24,846 nt of DNA from Phoronis australis (taxonomy: Eukaryota > Phoronida > Phoronidae). Shown piece by piece: positions 10,855 through 20,441 of the stretch. Location: positions 144,454 to 169,299 of the forward strand of contig NMRA01000317.1 in assembly GCA_002633005.1 (NCBI GenBank). Reading direction: 5' to 3'. Below the pieces are notes generated by a model that was given only the letters and a program-made list of their open reading frames with translations, did no database searches and was not told the origin of the DNA. Positions within the stretch are counted from its first letter, which is position 1; each line of letters starts with the position of its first letter. A program made the translations under genes and the position numbers.

Positions 10855-12392
10855 GCACCTTCTACAACGTCTCACTTTATTATCTTTATTGTTTTTGTTT
10901 TATTTCTTATATTATATGAATTAAATAATATTACTTATTTTATATCGCCATTTGTTCCGTGACTTTTATTTATTGTTATATATATTCATAAGCGGTCCCT
11001 ACGGGAAAACAATAAGTTTTATTGAACTGGCTATCCCAAAGACTTCACTCACAGGTAAAATCTGTTGTCTGTCGTATTCAGTGACAGGATAATACGACCA
11101 AAGCTTTTTTCGGTTTTAAAGTTACAGTCAATTGTTCTACTTTTGATTTGGACGCGATTGTGCTCAAAGAATGGCCCGGTGTTACCAGGCGTGTCAGAAA
11201 CACGAAAATAATTCTGACTACAGAGTTAAAACAATGATTTAATATGTTAGCGATGAACTCGGTCTAACCAATATGGTTCTGCATACAACTGAACTTAGAT
11301 GGAGACTCGAGAATATCACTACAAATTTTTCAAAACTTTGGTCTCCTGAACGAACTTGGGGAACTCTGCATGCGCCCATATCTCTGACCAAACCCGCCGT
11401 TGTCCGGGTATAGGATAATCCTTTTTGAAAGTAAATCTTTGTTTTCATGCCGATTTTTCAATGCAAGACCAAACATAATATCTGACATTCGCCGTGATTT
11501 GCAAATAAATTGTGATTATATTTTCTATATATTTCTTCTATTTGATGCAACAAATTCCAGAAAACATTCGTCAAACAATACAACACTTGCTGAATTTTAA
11601 TCAGTAGGCGTGACATGAAAAGAGAAAATGTGGCGATTATATACAGTCGTAGGATTCATTTACGTTGAATCACAAGAGCCAAATTTCCCTAAAGATGATT
11701 TTAGAATTGTAAGAAAGCGCAACTCAAACCTTGTTCATTACACATTTTCGTCAGGCGAGTTTCATTTTCTACCTCTATTTTGTGAATTTTAATACGAATC
11801 ATGAAAATTAGACGTTAATTTATGTAGAAGACTGGAAGCTCATTTAGTTCAAAATTTTACAAAGTTTTTATGTATGAATAAACAGGAGTATTTAAATCCC
11901 TTTGAGGTTTTAAAATTCACCGAAGCTTTAAGATGTACGTGTTATAGACAAATGTTGGCGTCAGATATTTACACGGACCGCAATGAAAATATTAAGTCTT
12001 GATTTTTTATGTTATTCGTGTCTTGCACTTGTACTTTTATTTTTTGTCTTGTGTATTTATGTTTTTCTTTTATTTCTCTGTACTTGTGTGATTATAATTT
12101 ATTATTGTTGTTGTTATTGTTCTTACTGTATTACCATCTCGCAGGGTTGATTGCGCGACTAGGATTTCACTGGTGAACAAATGTTATCAAAATTAATACG
12201 TTTTTGAAAATAAGTGCGGATTAATTTTACATTAGATGTGTTTCCTTTCAGCATACATTTGGTACACCTTAGAATAAAGTAGACTTAGCGGAGAAAAGTA
12301 GTGTTTTAGCATAATTTTAAGGTTTGTGCCATCAGTATATTATTAGGAGGCATCCTTATTTCCAAGGGTTATTTTCAATAATGCAAGTTAGG

Positions 12393-12452
12393 GCCAGCGG
12401 AGAGGGGGCCAGCGGAGAGGGGGCCAGCGGAGAGGGAGCCAGTGGAGAGGGA
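12393..12452. repeat. 15-bp minisatellite, four copies (GCCAGCGGAGAGGGG)
   Basis: Units at 12393, 12408, 12423 and 12438. The first two are identical; the last two differ by one or two bases. On the plus strand it would read Gly-Ala-Ser-Gly-Glu repeats, but no gene context supports translation. It lies 28 bp left of the 247-bp inverted-repeat element. Confidence 0.9.
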
Positions 12453-12480
12453 AAGTTACGAGATCAACTGGCAGTCTTTT

Positions 12481-12727
12481 ACATGCGCGCACCCAGCCTT
12501 CAATATGGGGAGGGGGCTCGATTCCATGATGTTGTGGACCTTTTGCTAACAAAAGAACAGGCGGACTAAAAAAAACGGGAATAGCACTGTGAACTGCGCG
12601 TTTGCGCTTATTTAGTGGGCTTTTAGTCCCACTTTCTCGGACTTTTTGTCTCTCGGGGGCGGACCTTTTTGCCCACTTCACCAAATGGGGGGCTCATTCG
12701 AGCCCCCCCCCCCGGGTGCGCGCATGT
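12481..12727. mobile_element. 247-bp element with perfect 14-bp terminal inverted repeats
   Basis: ACATGCGCGCACCC (12481-12494) is repeated exactly in inverse orientation at 12714-12727. The unit is much more GC-rich than its surroundings and carries a C-run hairpin near its right end (GGGGGGCTC...GAGCCCCCC). Both flanks have T-runs (TTTT before, TTT after), so a short target duplication is possible but not decisive. No transposase is encoded; the antisense open frame is proline/arginine-rich and unrecognised. Probably a non-autonomous DNA transposon. Confidence 0.5.
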
Positions 12728-15200
12728 TTTGAGTGAAAGTTAGCTGAGCTCAGAGTCCATCTAGGCGTGAACAGTTCTGACACGCCTACGAAGTTATTGA
12801 TACTCGCCTTGGACTTTAATGTCCGCCGGGTGAATTAGGTCTATAAGGGCTCAAAAAACGTAAACACCACGACCGTCCTCCATCTTGGCCCACTAACATG
12901 CGTCGCTAAAAACATCAGAAAGATGTTTTTCGATGAGATTTGGACACGTAGACCTACAGTGCAGATTAACTGTTTACGAAGATGGGAGGGGTACTTCGGA
13001 ACAAACAACCTTAAAATAAAAAACGCCTTCCTAAAGTTTCGCAAATATGTCCGTTTCTTCATAAGTCTATGCTGGCAACAAAATTTCTGTTAGCAAGTGA
13101 TATTAAACACTCCGCTGTTTTTCTGGATTCTAACTTTCTCAGGTTCGCACTCGCTGGGAACGACACACGGCGCTCTCATGCATATAGGCAAACGAAGCTG
13201 CGCGATATTCATTGTGAAAAAGAAGCGAACATAAAGACATAAATACAAAATACTTCATTTAATTCTGGATCTTTGACCGGAACATCGGCCATCGTCAGAG
13301 TAGGAAGTCTGAATAACGGGCGCGAAAACTTAGGCCTATATTAGAAAGGTGTGGAAACTACCAACTTGGAGGCAGAGACTCCTGTTAGGTACTAGGGGGC
13401 CTACAAAGTTAAGACTAACGAAGTTTTGCATGAATTTCAGGATGCGTTCTTGCCCTCTGTGTCGGGTTCCGACTAGGGCTATCAGATTTAAAGGCATTAC
13501 CAGTACAGGATCGATCAACAATGGACTAGATTGATATCTGGATTTAGCCTCTAGCTAAGAACGAGTAAGTGACTGGTTCCTAGCCTCTAGGAAACCGATG
13601 TCGTCCAGAGTTGAAACCAGGCGGGAGGTTTCTTTAATATTCTTTTGTTCCTTGGACAGCCAGTCCACAAAAAATGTATATCCTAACTAGGACCCTAGTA
13701 AACCAGATCCAAAATAATGAGGGATCTGCATTTGTACTATCGTAACATCAAAGATTGGTGCGTTCTCTTTAAAGAACCCAATATATTCCACATGTGTTAA
13801 CCACACAATTATCATACCACTACACAAAGAACCTTTGTCAGAATGTACAAAAGGCCAGGTAGTCATGCCTCGAGGATACACCTGTTGCTCTACATAAACA
13901 GCTCAAGTTAACTCTTACGGTACAACTTACACTACGTTACACGCAAAGATTTTCGGAGAAAATACACCATAAGTAGGACTGCAAACCTTCAAAAGTGTTA
14001 CCTCAGTCAGTTCATAGGCGGTTGTGGCAATACGCTAGACTATTTAAGCAGATTTATCAATTTCAATGAAATAACAAATTGAAATATATTATAAATAAAC
14101 TTCGAAACCGCGCCTGGGTTTCATTGTAAGGTAATGATAACATTATTTATTCATGTGGAAATGAAATGATAATAGAATATTGTGTTTATGTCAAACCTTA
14201 AGAACAGTTAACAATGAACTGCAATGGCTTAGTGCTCTTGTCATTGGCTGACTTGAACTAGACCATAGGAAGTTTTGGCGAAGTGACAGGACTTCTAAAA
14301 AGTTTCATACAAAAAGGGCTTTATGGAAGATGAAAACGTATAAATATTGCGGAATGACTCAAAAACGTTTTTCCGGATATGCTCTTTCTCAAGTTTTAAG
14401 TTATATCTACAAGGCTGCATAACGAAATTTTGACACATTTTATAGAGGAACAGGGAAAAACCGCGAGCCGTTTGGGCCTTCTTTGATTAGTTTCTATTAT
14501 CGACACTAGAGTACTGCAAAATCGTTAACTTTGAACTTCACTTCCGAAACCAGGGCCCGGTCTCTAATCTTTGTACTCGAAACAACTCGAAACTATTTTT
14601 GGCAATTTCTCTGCTGCTTTTGTGCGAACTTAAGATAATTGGTTATCAGACTGTGCTCGAATACATTATAGTTTATGCCTGCATAGGAGTTTCTAGTTCA
14701 AGTTTTCCCTTGAAGACCCTTATATTCGTGCTACAAACTCGAGTAAAAACTCTAAATTTCGAGTCCAAACTCGAACTTATTGCTTTAATATTGGGTTTAC
14801 AAACTGTGAACTAAGGGCAATAAATTATCTACGTAAGTTATTGTGTACTCGAGCATAGAATAATAGACACTTATCTTGAGGTCGCCCAAAAGTAGAATAG
14901 AAAATGCCAAACCTAATTTCGAGTTCCATTTCGAGTAAAAAGATTGGAGACTGGGCCCAGGCAGCGTTTCGCACTGCTAGATCAGACGGGGGACCACGTG
15001 TCACAACGGACTTAAGTGATTGCTCTTTCAGAGTATTCCAAGGTCATCCAATCTGGCTTTCAAGAAGTAAAGCAAAAACAGAGACCTTCAAATTGTCAGA
15101 ATATGAAAACGGCATATTTGTATACCAGAGCCGTGTATACTTCTGTTGAAATAGACACCTGACAAGTCTTAATGGTGCATGGGAATACCCATAATTGTCT

Positions 15201-15245
15201 CCATGCAAGCTAAGAACCAATATTGGTTCCTAGCTCCGAGCATGG
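15201..15245. repeat. 45-bp imperfect palindrome
   Basis: The core, 15210-15233, is a 24-bp palindrome with a single mismatch (CTAAGAACCAAT / ATTGGTTCCTAG). Pairing resumes outside with GC and then CCATGC/GCATGG, separated by a small asymmetric bulge. Confidence 0.7.
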
Positions 15246-15986
15246 TCTCTAAGCTACACCAAAACTAAATTAGGTACCCACCTCACAGTAACTGGTGTCG
15301 CAACCACCAGGAGACAGCATATTGGAGAGGTTTCAAGAGCCCATTGGCTTCTCAACTAAGGCAGAAATCGAATTAATCCTATTTTTGATTATAAAAATAT
15401 GCAGGTGTTTGTGGGTAAATGAGTATGAGCAGGAATATCAAGGTCAAATCTAGTTCGCATGTCCCTAAATACAATATGAATCTGGGAGAAACCTGAAAAG
15501 CAGGCGACAGTATTTGCTGTAGTAAAAGGACTGAAGACGACTTGAACGATGTAATCAAATTCATCAGATGTAACGTTTAATCTACAAATCATATAAATAT
15601 CATAATACTACAAAAACTGTAGGAGTGCATTAATACCATTTGACAGATTGACATCCACTTTCAAGCAATACAGTTACACATTCCCATTCGAGCAGAGTAC
15701 TAGCAAATGTTAAAGACAACAAGAATCCCTAGGATGCTCTTCACTTTAATTTTGAGTTTTGAAAACTTGAGTCCTAAAAATACATTTTAAAAATGGTATG
15801 TCTCATCAAATTGTGAATATGCAAATGAATTACTCGTTTACAAACAACCCCAGGGTCTTCCAGTGTACCGGAAACCATCGGAGAAGCACCATTACAATCT
15901 CACCAAAGTGTTCTTTTGCAAGACTATTTTTATGTGAATGAGTATGATAATATGTCATTGTTATCCTAATGAAACAAGGCACAGCT

Positions 15987-15992
15987 TTTATT
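15987..15992 (-). terminator. Candidate AATAAA polyadenylation signal for aPKC
   Basis: Minus-strand AATAAA about 1.5 kb downstream of the aPKC stop. A variant ATTAAA at 16208-16203 is nearer. The choice is inference only. Confidence 0.3.
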
Positions 15993-16237
15993 ATTTGATC
16001 ATTTTACTATCAAATATCGATTACGTAATATTTCAAATTACTAGGGTTTTCTATCACACTTGTTTTTCAGTGTATCAGTTGCGATGTTTTCTTTAAAATC
16101 GCAAATTATTTATAGATTGTTTCTTTTCCTGATTATACTTGTACACACAGTTCTCCAAGAAGTCACAAGGTGGCACTTGCTACAATTTTAAATATTCACA
16201 GTTTTAATGAGACACAGCATCTTTAAGTTCGATAGAA

Positions 16238-16336
16238 ACTTGTACAAGAACCTGGCTGTGATGCCCAGTGGCACAGTGTTAGTTGAGACTTGTACAAGAA
16301 CCTGGCTGTGACGCCCAGTGGCACAGTGTTAGTTGA
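16238..16336. repeat. 50-bp tandem duplication, two copies
   Basis: The unit beginning ACTTGTACAAGAACCTGGCT occurs at 16238 and again at 16288. The only difference I see across the body is T/C at 16262/16312. The near-identity indicates a recent duplication. It lies in the putative aPKC 3'UTR. Confidence 0.92.
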
Positions 16337-16615
16337 CAATTATCATATACTACAACCTAGCTCAACTTGCTAGCTCAAGGCCAGATTCATATTCAACGAT
16401 TTGCTTGCAAAACCATAGGATGCAGAAACGCTAGCAGCTTTACATTGCAGATGTTATAGTGCCACCAGGACAATTACATTGATTAGGATCCCAGAGAATT
16501 CAAAATTTTAAACCCACTTATCAACCCACCTTTGAACATGAAAAACCTGACAGATAGTTATTTCTTCAGACCAAGCTCACAAAATTTCATGAAGTGAAAT
16601 TATGAACAGTTCATC

Positions 16616-16690
16616 GTGACCACTACTAAAGTGACCACTACTAAAGTGACCACTACTAAAGTGACCACTACTAAAGTGACCACTACTTAA
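16616..16690. repeat. 15-bp tandem repeat, five copies (GTGACCACTACTAAA)
   Basis: Units start at 16616, 16631, 16646, 16661 and 16676. Four are identical and the last has a single change. It sits in the putative aPKC 3'UTR, where the transcript would carry the complementary TTTAGTAGTGGTCAC unit. Confidence 0.95.
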
Positions 16691-17515
16691 GTGAAGAAGG
16701 AACAGGACAAGAACAATTTCATAATGTTAAGAGACCTAAATCAAAACTTGATACTTTGACCAAAAGCATGCCGGAAAGCTTTAACGCTCGTGATTCTAAA
16801 GCCCCAGGGACTGTGTTGTTTGACTGAGAGGCAAGCCCAACGCTGACCCATTATTACACTTATAAACTATTCACAAAGATTCAGTTTCCAACCTTCTACA
16901 TCTTAGTTGTTCGAATTACACAAACTCACAGGTGGGATCATCAACAACATTAAGTGTACAGCACACAGTATTCAGTGCCATCTGGTGGCCTAACAACCAA
17001 CAGTCCCATCTGAAGTAATACACCCCCATGAAAAAAGATGAAACATGCCTCCTAAATCTAGCCTTCTATGATGACACTCATAATTCAATGCAACGAGAGT
17101 GCAAAAACAAAACATTTACAGGTACTGTACACCAATGAGCACCAAGTCAAAATAATGTCATGATTCACAACAACCCAGGGAGTGATGTAATCACAAAAAC
17201 GGACACAACACGTTTTGAAAAGTTCAATAGACTGTGCCGATATAGTGCCGTACTTTGGTCGAGAGTTACTGATATCTTGGCAATTAAGAACTAACTGCCT
17301 TATATTTTCTCTTTTGAAGCTAATGCTAACCACATTTCATGGGTGGTGGATTAGTGAGCTGTTTACCACGATCCGATTCAAAATTTGCTGCAAACATCTC
17401 GGCCCATAGACTGACAAACGTTCAGTGAAAAGTTAGTTAAACCTTGTACTTTTCAAGACATTCTGCTTATGAGACTATACGACAACCCACAGCTGTATTG
17501 TAGCCTCACTCACAG

Positions 17516-17603
17516 CTATACACAATCCTCCATGGACATCAGTAGTGGATTGATGTATTCAAACCCTTCAAATTCTGATTGGTCAATCTTGCTGATTGTT
17601 TTC
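17516..17603 (-). CDS. aPKC: aPKC terminal coding exon (hydrophobic motif, C-terminus and stop)
   Basis: The exon follows an acceptor reading GTTTCTGTTTCAG|G (AG at 17605-17604) and ends at TAG (17518-17516). Its first base completes a proline codon begun in the previous exon (CC|G). The 28 residues read [34 protein letters not shown] is the C-terminal hydrophobic motif. Glutamate replaces the phosphorylatable Ser/Thr of conventional and novel PKCs, which is diagnostic of atypical PKC. The last residues (DCV) match the E/D-C-V end typical of aPKC proteins. The exon is only 88 nt and lies 273 bp downstream of the preceding exon. Confidence 0.96.
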
Positions 17604-17876
17604 CTGAAACAGAAACAAGACATTGACAGTGTCACAAGTCATAACACAAAAAGTCAAGAGTGCATTACACACTGTCCTAAACAACTAATCTGGTGAGGTT
17701 TTTCAAGGCTTTTCATTATGTTAATGTTTCTACCTCTCATGTCATGTCCTTACAAGACAAAAGTTAGCAAAGTCTTGCTGTACCACTTAATTTAGGTCTC
17801 GAATATGCCTGGCATCACGACTAAATCATAAGAAAGATGTACACCTGACCACCCTTAGCAACAATGTAATACTCAC
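17604..17876 (-). other. aPKC last intron (273 bp)
   Basis: A short intron with donor GTGAGT and acceptor GTTTCTGTTTCAG, splitting a CCG proline codon after two bases. Nothing else was seen inside. Confidence 0.85.
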
Positions 17877-18082
17877 GGGTCATCTGGGGTCAACTGGATG
17901 GGCTCATTAGTGAACTGTGGGTCGAAGTGCTCCAGGTCACGGTCCGACTTGACTGGTACCTTGTACGGCGGTGTGATCTGACGCTGCTCTAAAAGTTCCC
18001 AGTCGATAGTGCGGAAGAATGGATGAGACTGGATGTCGGCATAGCCGGTCTGCGGGTGACAACCAAGTCGCTCCAAGGGATC
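17877..18082 (-). CDS. aPKC: aPKC exon: end of kinase domain and AGC C-terminal tail with turn motif
   Basis: The acceptor TTCTATTGTAG precedes GATCCC (AG at 18084-18083). The donor is CC|GTGAGT (intron bases 17876-17871). Length is 206 nt, starting in phase 0 and leaving two bases of a codon. It encodes 68 residues: [18 protein letters not shown], then [18 protein letters not shown], then a tail with [20 protein letters not shown] holds the invariant subdomain XI arginine. QLTPDD is the turn motif, whose threonine is phosphorylated in aPKCs. Similarity to PRKCI/PRKCZ is very high and continues without interruption into both neighbouring exons. Confidence 0.97.
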
Positions 18083-18893
18083 CTACAATAGAACAGAGAC
18101 AGTTGGAACTCAGAAAGTCTGTTAGTCGTTATAGAAAGGAATATCACAGTTGTAAGTTCCTCTGACATAGTATTTTAACGTGGCTGACAAAAAAAGCATT
18201 TATTCAACATCTGGCTCAGAGCCATATTGTCATCAACCACCAAAGCTAAATTACCGAGTAAATTGCCTTAAGAAGTAGTCTTGAAATGTCTGGAAATCAC
18301 TGTAAATTTTGATATGGACCAAGCTCAGACAATTTTTATGACGAATGATGGAAACCGATACTGTTTATCAATTGCTGTTTTTGACATTGAAAATGGGTGC
18401 CCAGTCTCTTCAGTAAAATTAATTAGTTATTTTAATATTGCTATATAGGCTTAAAGGCATTGCAGCAGACAGTTAAGAAAATTGCATCAACTAAATACAA
18501 TTCTTCACCTTCTTAGTACACACAACATGGCAGACGAGTGAAATCTTGACAGCACTCTTGGAAAGCAGTACTGACACTGTAGAGGAGACCCTCATTTTAA
18601 ATATTACAACAAATAAAATAAAATCTCTAGTCAAATTTGCCACAAAAACAAACATTAAATCTGTTTTAGTCTATTATTAGCTATGGTCGCACAGTCTACG
18701 CATATGTCAAAAAACAATATTGGGTAATAGCTCTCATTATTTGCAACCAGACAATCAACCTTTGAAAAACAGCAACAAAAAAGGTGGAGAACTATCAAAA
18801 AAAAAAACAAAAAAAAATGCCCATAACATGCACAGCACTATGGTACAATCTTTGGAAAGCTATTTGGTCAACCTTTAGCTATAAAGAGCATAC
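18083..18893 (-). other. aPKC intron (811 bp)
   Basis: The donor is GTATGC and the acceptor TTCTATTGTAG; the intron is phase 0, between LNK and DPLERLG. An A-rich tract with runs of A interrupted by C occurs at about 18797-18818. No other structure was recognised. Confidence 0.85.
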
Positions 18894-18973
18894 CTTGTTC
18901 AGAAAGCCTTTGAGGACTGATGCAGCTTTGACTGAGACGGAACGAGGGATACGGATAGTTTTCTCCAATATTA
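18894..18973 (-). CDS. aPKC: aPKC exon: kinase subdomains X-XI
   Basis: This 80-nt exon lies between an acceptor GTGTTTCAG|T (AG at 18975-18974) and a donor AAG|GTATGC (intron bases 18893-18888). Two bases complete a split valine codon (G|TA) from the upstream exon. It then encodes 26 residues: [19 protein letters not shown], then LKGFLNK. The block is nearly identical to the corresponding aPKC segment, and the exon leaves phase 0 into DPLERLG. The plus-strand open frame over the same bases (18784-19080) is only an antisense shadow. Confidence 0.96.
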
Positions 18974-19231
18974 CTGAAACACACAGGGATCAACAATTAA
19001 AAGTCCCAATGAAAAATGTAGAGCCTCTTTTCAGCATGCGGTCACAGAAGAAGCCTATTTCCCATCAGCACATAAAATGATGAGCATGTTATTCTAACTT
19101 ATAGAGTTCAGTCTTCACCACCAGTTCTAACAAACCACAGAAATCACTTCTAATCTCAAGTGCTGTCCACAAGAAGAGTTATTCCACAACAAATTGTTTC
19201 TGGAACAAGTTGTCACTAAGTTTAATAGTAG

Positions 19232-19341
19232 GGCAATAGTTGCGTGTAATGTGCCTACTTTATGAGAACCAGTTTTTTCAAGTGAATAATGGGCATCAGA
19301 CTGGTTCTCAAAATGTGGGCACGTTATATTTGACTACTGCC
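19232..19341. mobile_element. 110-bp palindromic MITE, copy 1 (degraded target duplication)
   Basis: The ends read GGCAATAGTTGCGTG and, on the opposite strand, GGCAGTAGTCAAATA. The inner arms are GAGAACCAGTTTT and its complement AAACTGGTTCTC, so nearly the whole unit folds back on itself. It aligns end to end, without length change, with copy 2 at 19518-19627. Flanks AATAGTAG and ACCTGTAG share only 5 of 8 bases, consistent with an older or eroded 8-bp duplication. It has no coding capacity, so it must have been moved by a transposase encoded elsewhere. Confidence 0.75.
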
Positions 19342-19517
19342 ACCTGTAGTTTCGATGCTGAGGCACCTGACACATGACAACTTACCGTACCTTATTCAAG
19401 GTAGTGTAACGTGTTCTAAAGTAATTTGCCCCAACACAAGTGTCGCAGTGTGGTCAGACAGAAGTAATTACTAGCGGCATGCTTCCTCAGTTACATGCAT
19501 AGAGGTCTCTTCATTTC

Positions 19518-19627
19518 GGTAGTAGTTGGATGTAACGTGCCTGGATTTCGAGAACCAGTTTTCTCAACTGAATAACGGACATCAAACTGGTTCTCAAAAT
19601 GTGAGCAAGTTACATCCGACTATTGCC
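19518..19627. mobile_element. 110-bp palindromic MITE, copy 2, with perfect 8-bp target-site duplication
   Basis: Ends are GGTAGTAGTTGGATGTAACG and, on the other strand, GGCAATAGTCGGATGTAACT. The inner arms GAGAACCAGTTTT and AAACTGGTTCTC surround a loop of about 20 bp. Both flanks are TTCATTTC (19510-19517 and 19628-19635), a perfect 8-bp duplication. Eight-base duplications are typical of hAT and of Merlin (8-9 bp) transposons. The GG-starting termini would suit Merlin; family assignment is inference. Confidence 0.85.
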
Positions 19628-19867
19628 TTCATTTCCGTGCTATATTTTTTCCTAATCATAACGCTTTTATCAGTAACTCATCACTTTATAAACTTAAATC
19701 ATCTTCTACAGGCATTCCACAGTCGCAAGACAGACGAACACCCAAAAACTTGACAGGAAAAATGCAAATAATCAACTGCCATTTTCCAAAGCTCTGCATA
19801 AGCACAGCAATTTCTGTCATGCTGTAAGGTACTGGGTGAGGAATGTGGACGCAGGGCTGACCAGGGG

Positions 19868-19927
19868 CAAGTTGCTCTGAGGCAACTTGCTCTAGGACAA
19901 GTTGCTCTAGGGTAAGTAGTTTTAAGG
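19868..19927. repeat. 15-bp tandem repeat, three good and one decayed copy (CAAGTTGCTCTAGGG)
   Basis: Units start at 19868, 19883, 19898 and 19913; the fourth is diverged. The first two units also form a small hairpin (GCAAGTTGC and GCAACTTGC). The minus-strand frame reads a Leu-Glu-Gln-rich repeat, but it is intronic and not thought to be coding. Confidence 0.8.
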
Positions 19928-20220
19928 TACCTTGTAGTGTGGACAAGACTTGAGAAAAGTATGTTGAGATTAATTTCAAAGCACTAAGTGGCCTAATTCA
20001 CAAATCTGTTGTTTACATCTAAATTCACTGATGCCAGGAGCACCACATGCACTAGAGACTTGAGTGCATAACAGATTTAAGGCAAGTTATAAATTAACAA
20101 CATGTTTTAAATGCCAACTTGAATCTTAGTAGTGTTTATGGTGAGTATAACAGAAAAAGTCTGAAACTGAGCATAGTGAACACAACACAAAACAAAAGTC
20201 GAACAGTACAGCCCTGGGGA

Positions 20221-20441
20221 TCGTTCCAGGAAACCAACTTGGTTCATTTTTTACTAAAGTCTAAGATTTTTCTCCACCTTTCAAACTTTGAAACTTCCAC
20301 ATTCCGAAAGTTATGTCAAACTTAAGACAAAACTTAAGTAAAAAAGATAATTTTCTTGGAACGGATTTAAGACTAACTTAAGTTTCAACTTAAAACTGAT
20401 GCGAGTTCAAGGTCTTAACTAAGTCAGTTTTATTGGAACGA
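20221..20441. repeat. 221-bp unit with imperfect terminal inverted repeats and internal ACTTAAGT motifs
   Basis: TCGTTCCAGGAAACCAACTT (from 20221) resembles the reverse complement of the right end, TCGTTCCAATAAAACTGACT (from 20441 leftward). The interior carries AACTTAAG at 20319, 20331 and 20375. It may be an old MITE; no target duplication was found. Confidence 0.4.

Larger units (their letters stand above)
9981..15986. other. Intergenic region between aPKC and Ski
   Basis: About 6 kb of AT-rich DNA without a convincing gene. It contains a possible orphan plus-strand open frame (10523-10645), a tetranucleotide tract (10780-10854), a 15-bp minisatellite abutting a 247-bp element with terminal inverted repeats, a cluster of TCGA motifs (14575-14935) and a long palindrome (15201-15245). 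If the Ski and aPKC linkage reflects shared regulation, this is where distal elements would be sought. Confidence 0.6.
15987..17515 (-). other. aPKC 3'UTR or 3' flank, with candidate polyadenylation signals
   Basis: This follows the aPKC stop codon on the minus strand. The first polyadenylation-like hexamers I find downstream are ATTAAA (plus-strand TTTAAT at 16203-16208) and AATAAA (plus-strand TTTATT at 15987-15992). They imply a 3'UTR of roughly 1.3-1.5 kb. Two tandem repeats lie inside (16616-16690 and 16238-16336). The true cleavage site cannot be decided from sequence alone. Confidence 0.4.

Noticed and set aside
12324-12684. Overlapping plus and minus open frames with Gly-Ala-Ser-Gly-Glu or Pro-Leu-Arg-Trp repeats as a protein gene
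   Set aside because: The open frames result from a GC-rich 15-bp repeat with a period divisible by three; no start context, domain or neighbouring exon supports a gene.
19686-19979. 97-codon minus-strand frame with Leu-Glu-Gln repeats as an extra aPKC exon
   Set aside because: aPKC exons on both sides join perfectly without it, and the repeat is a 15-bp minisatellite.
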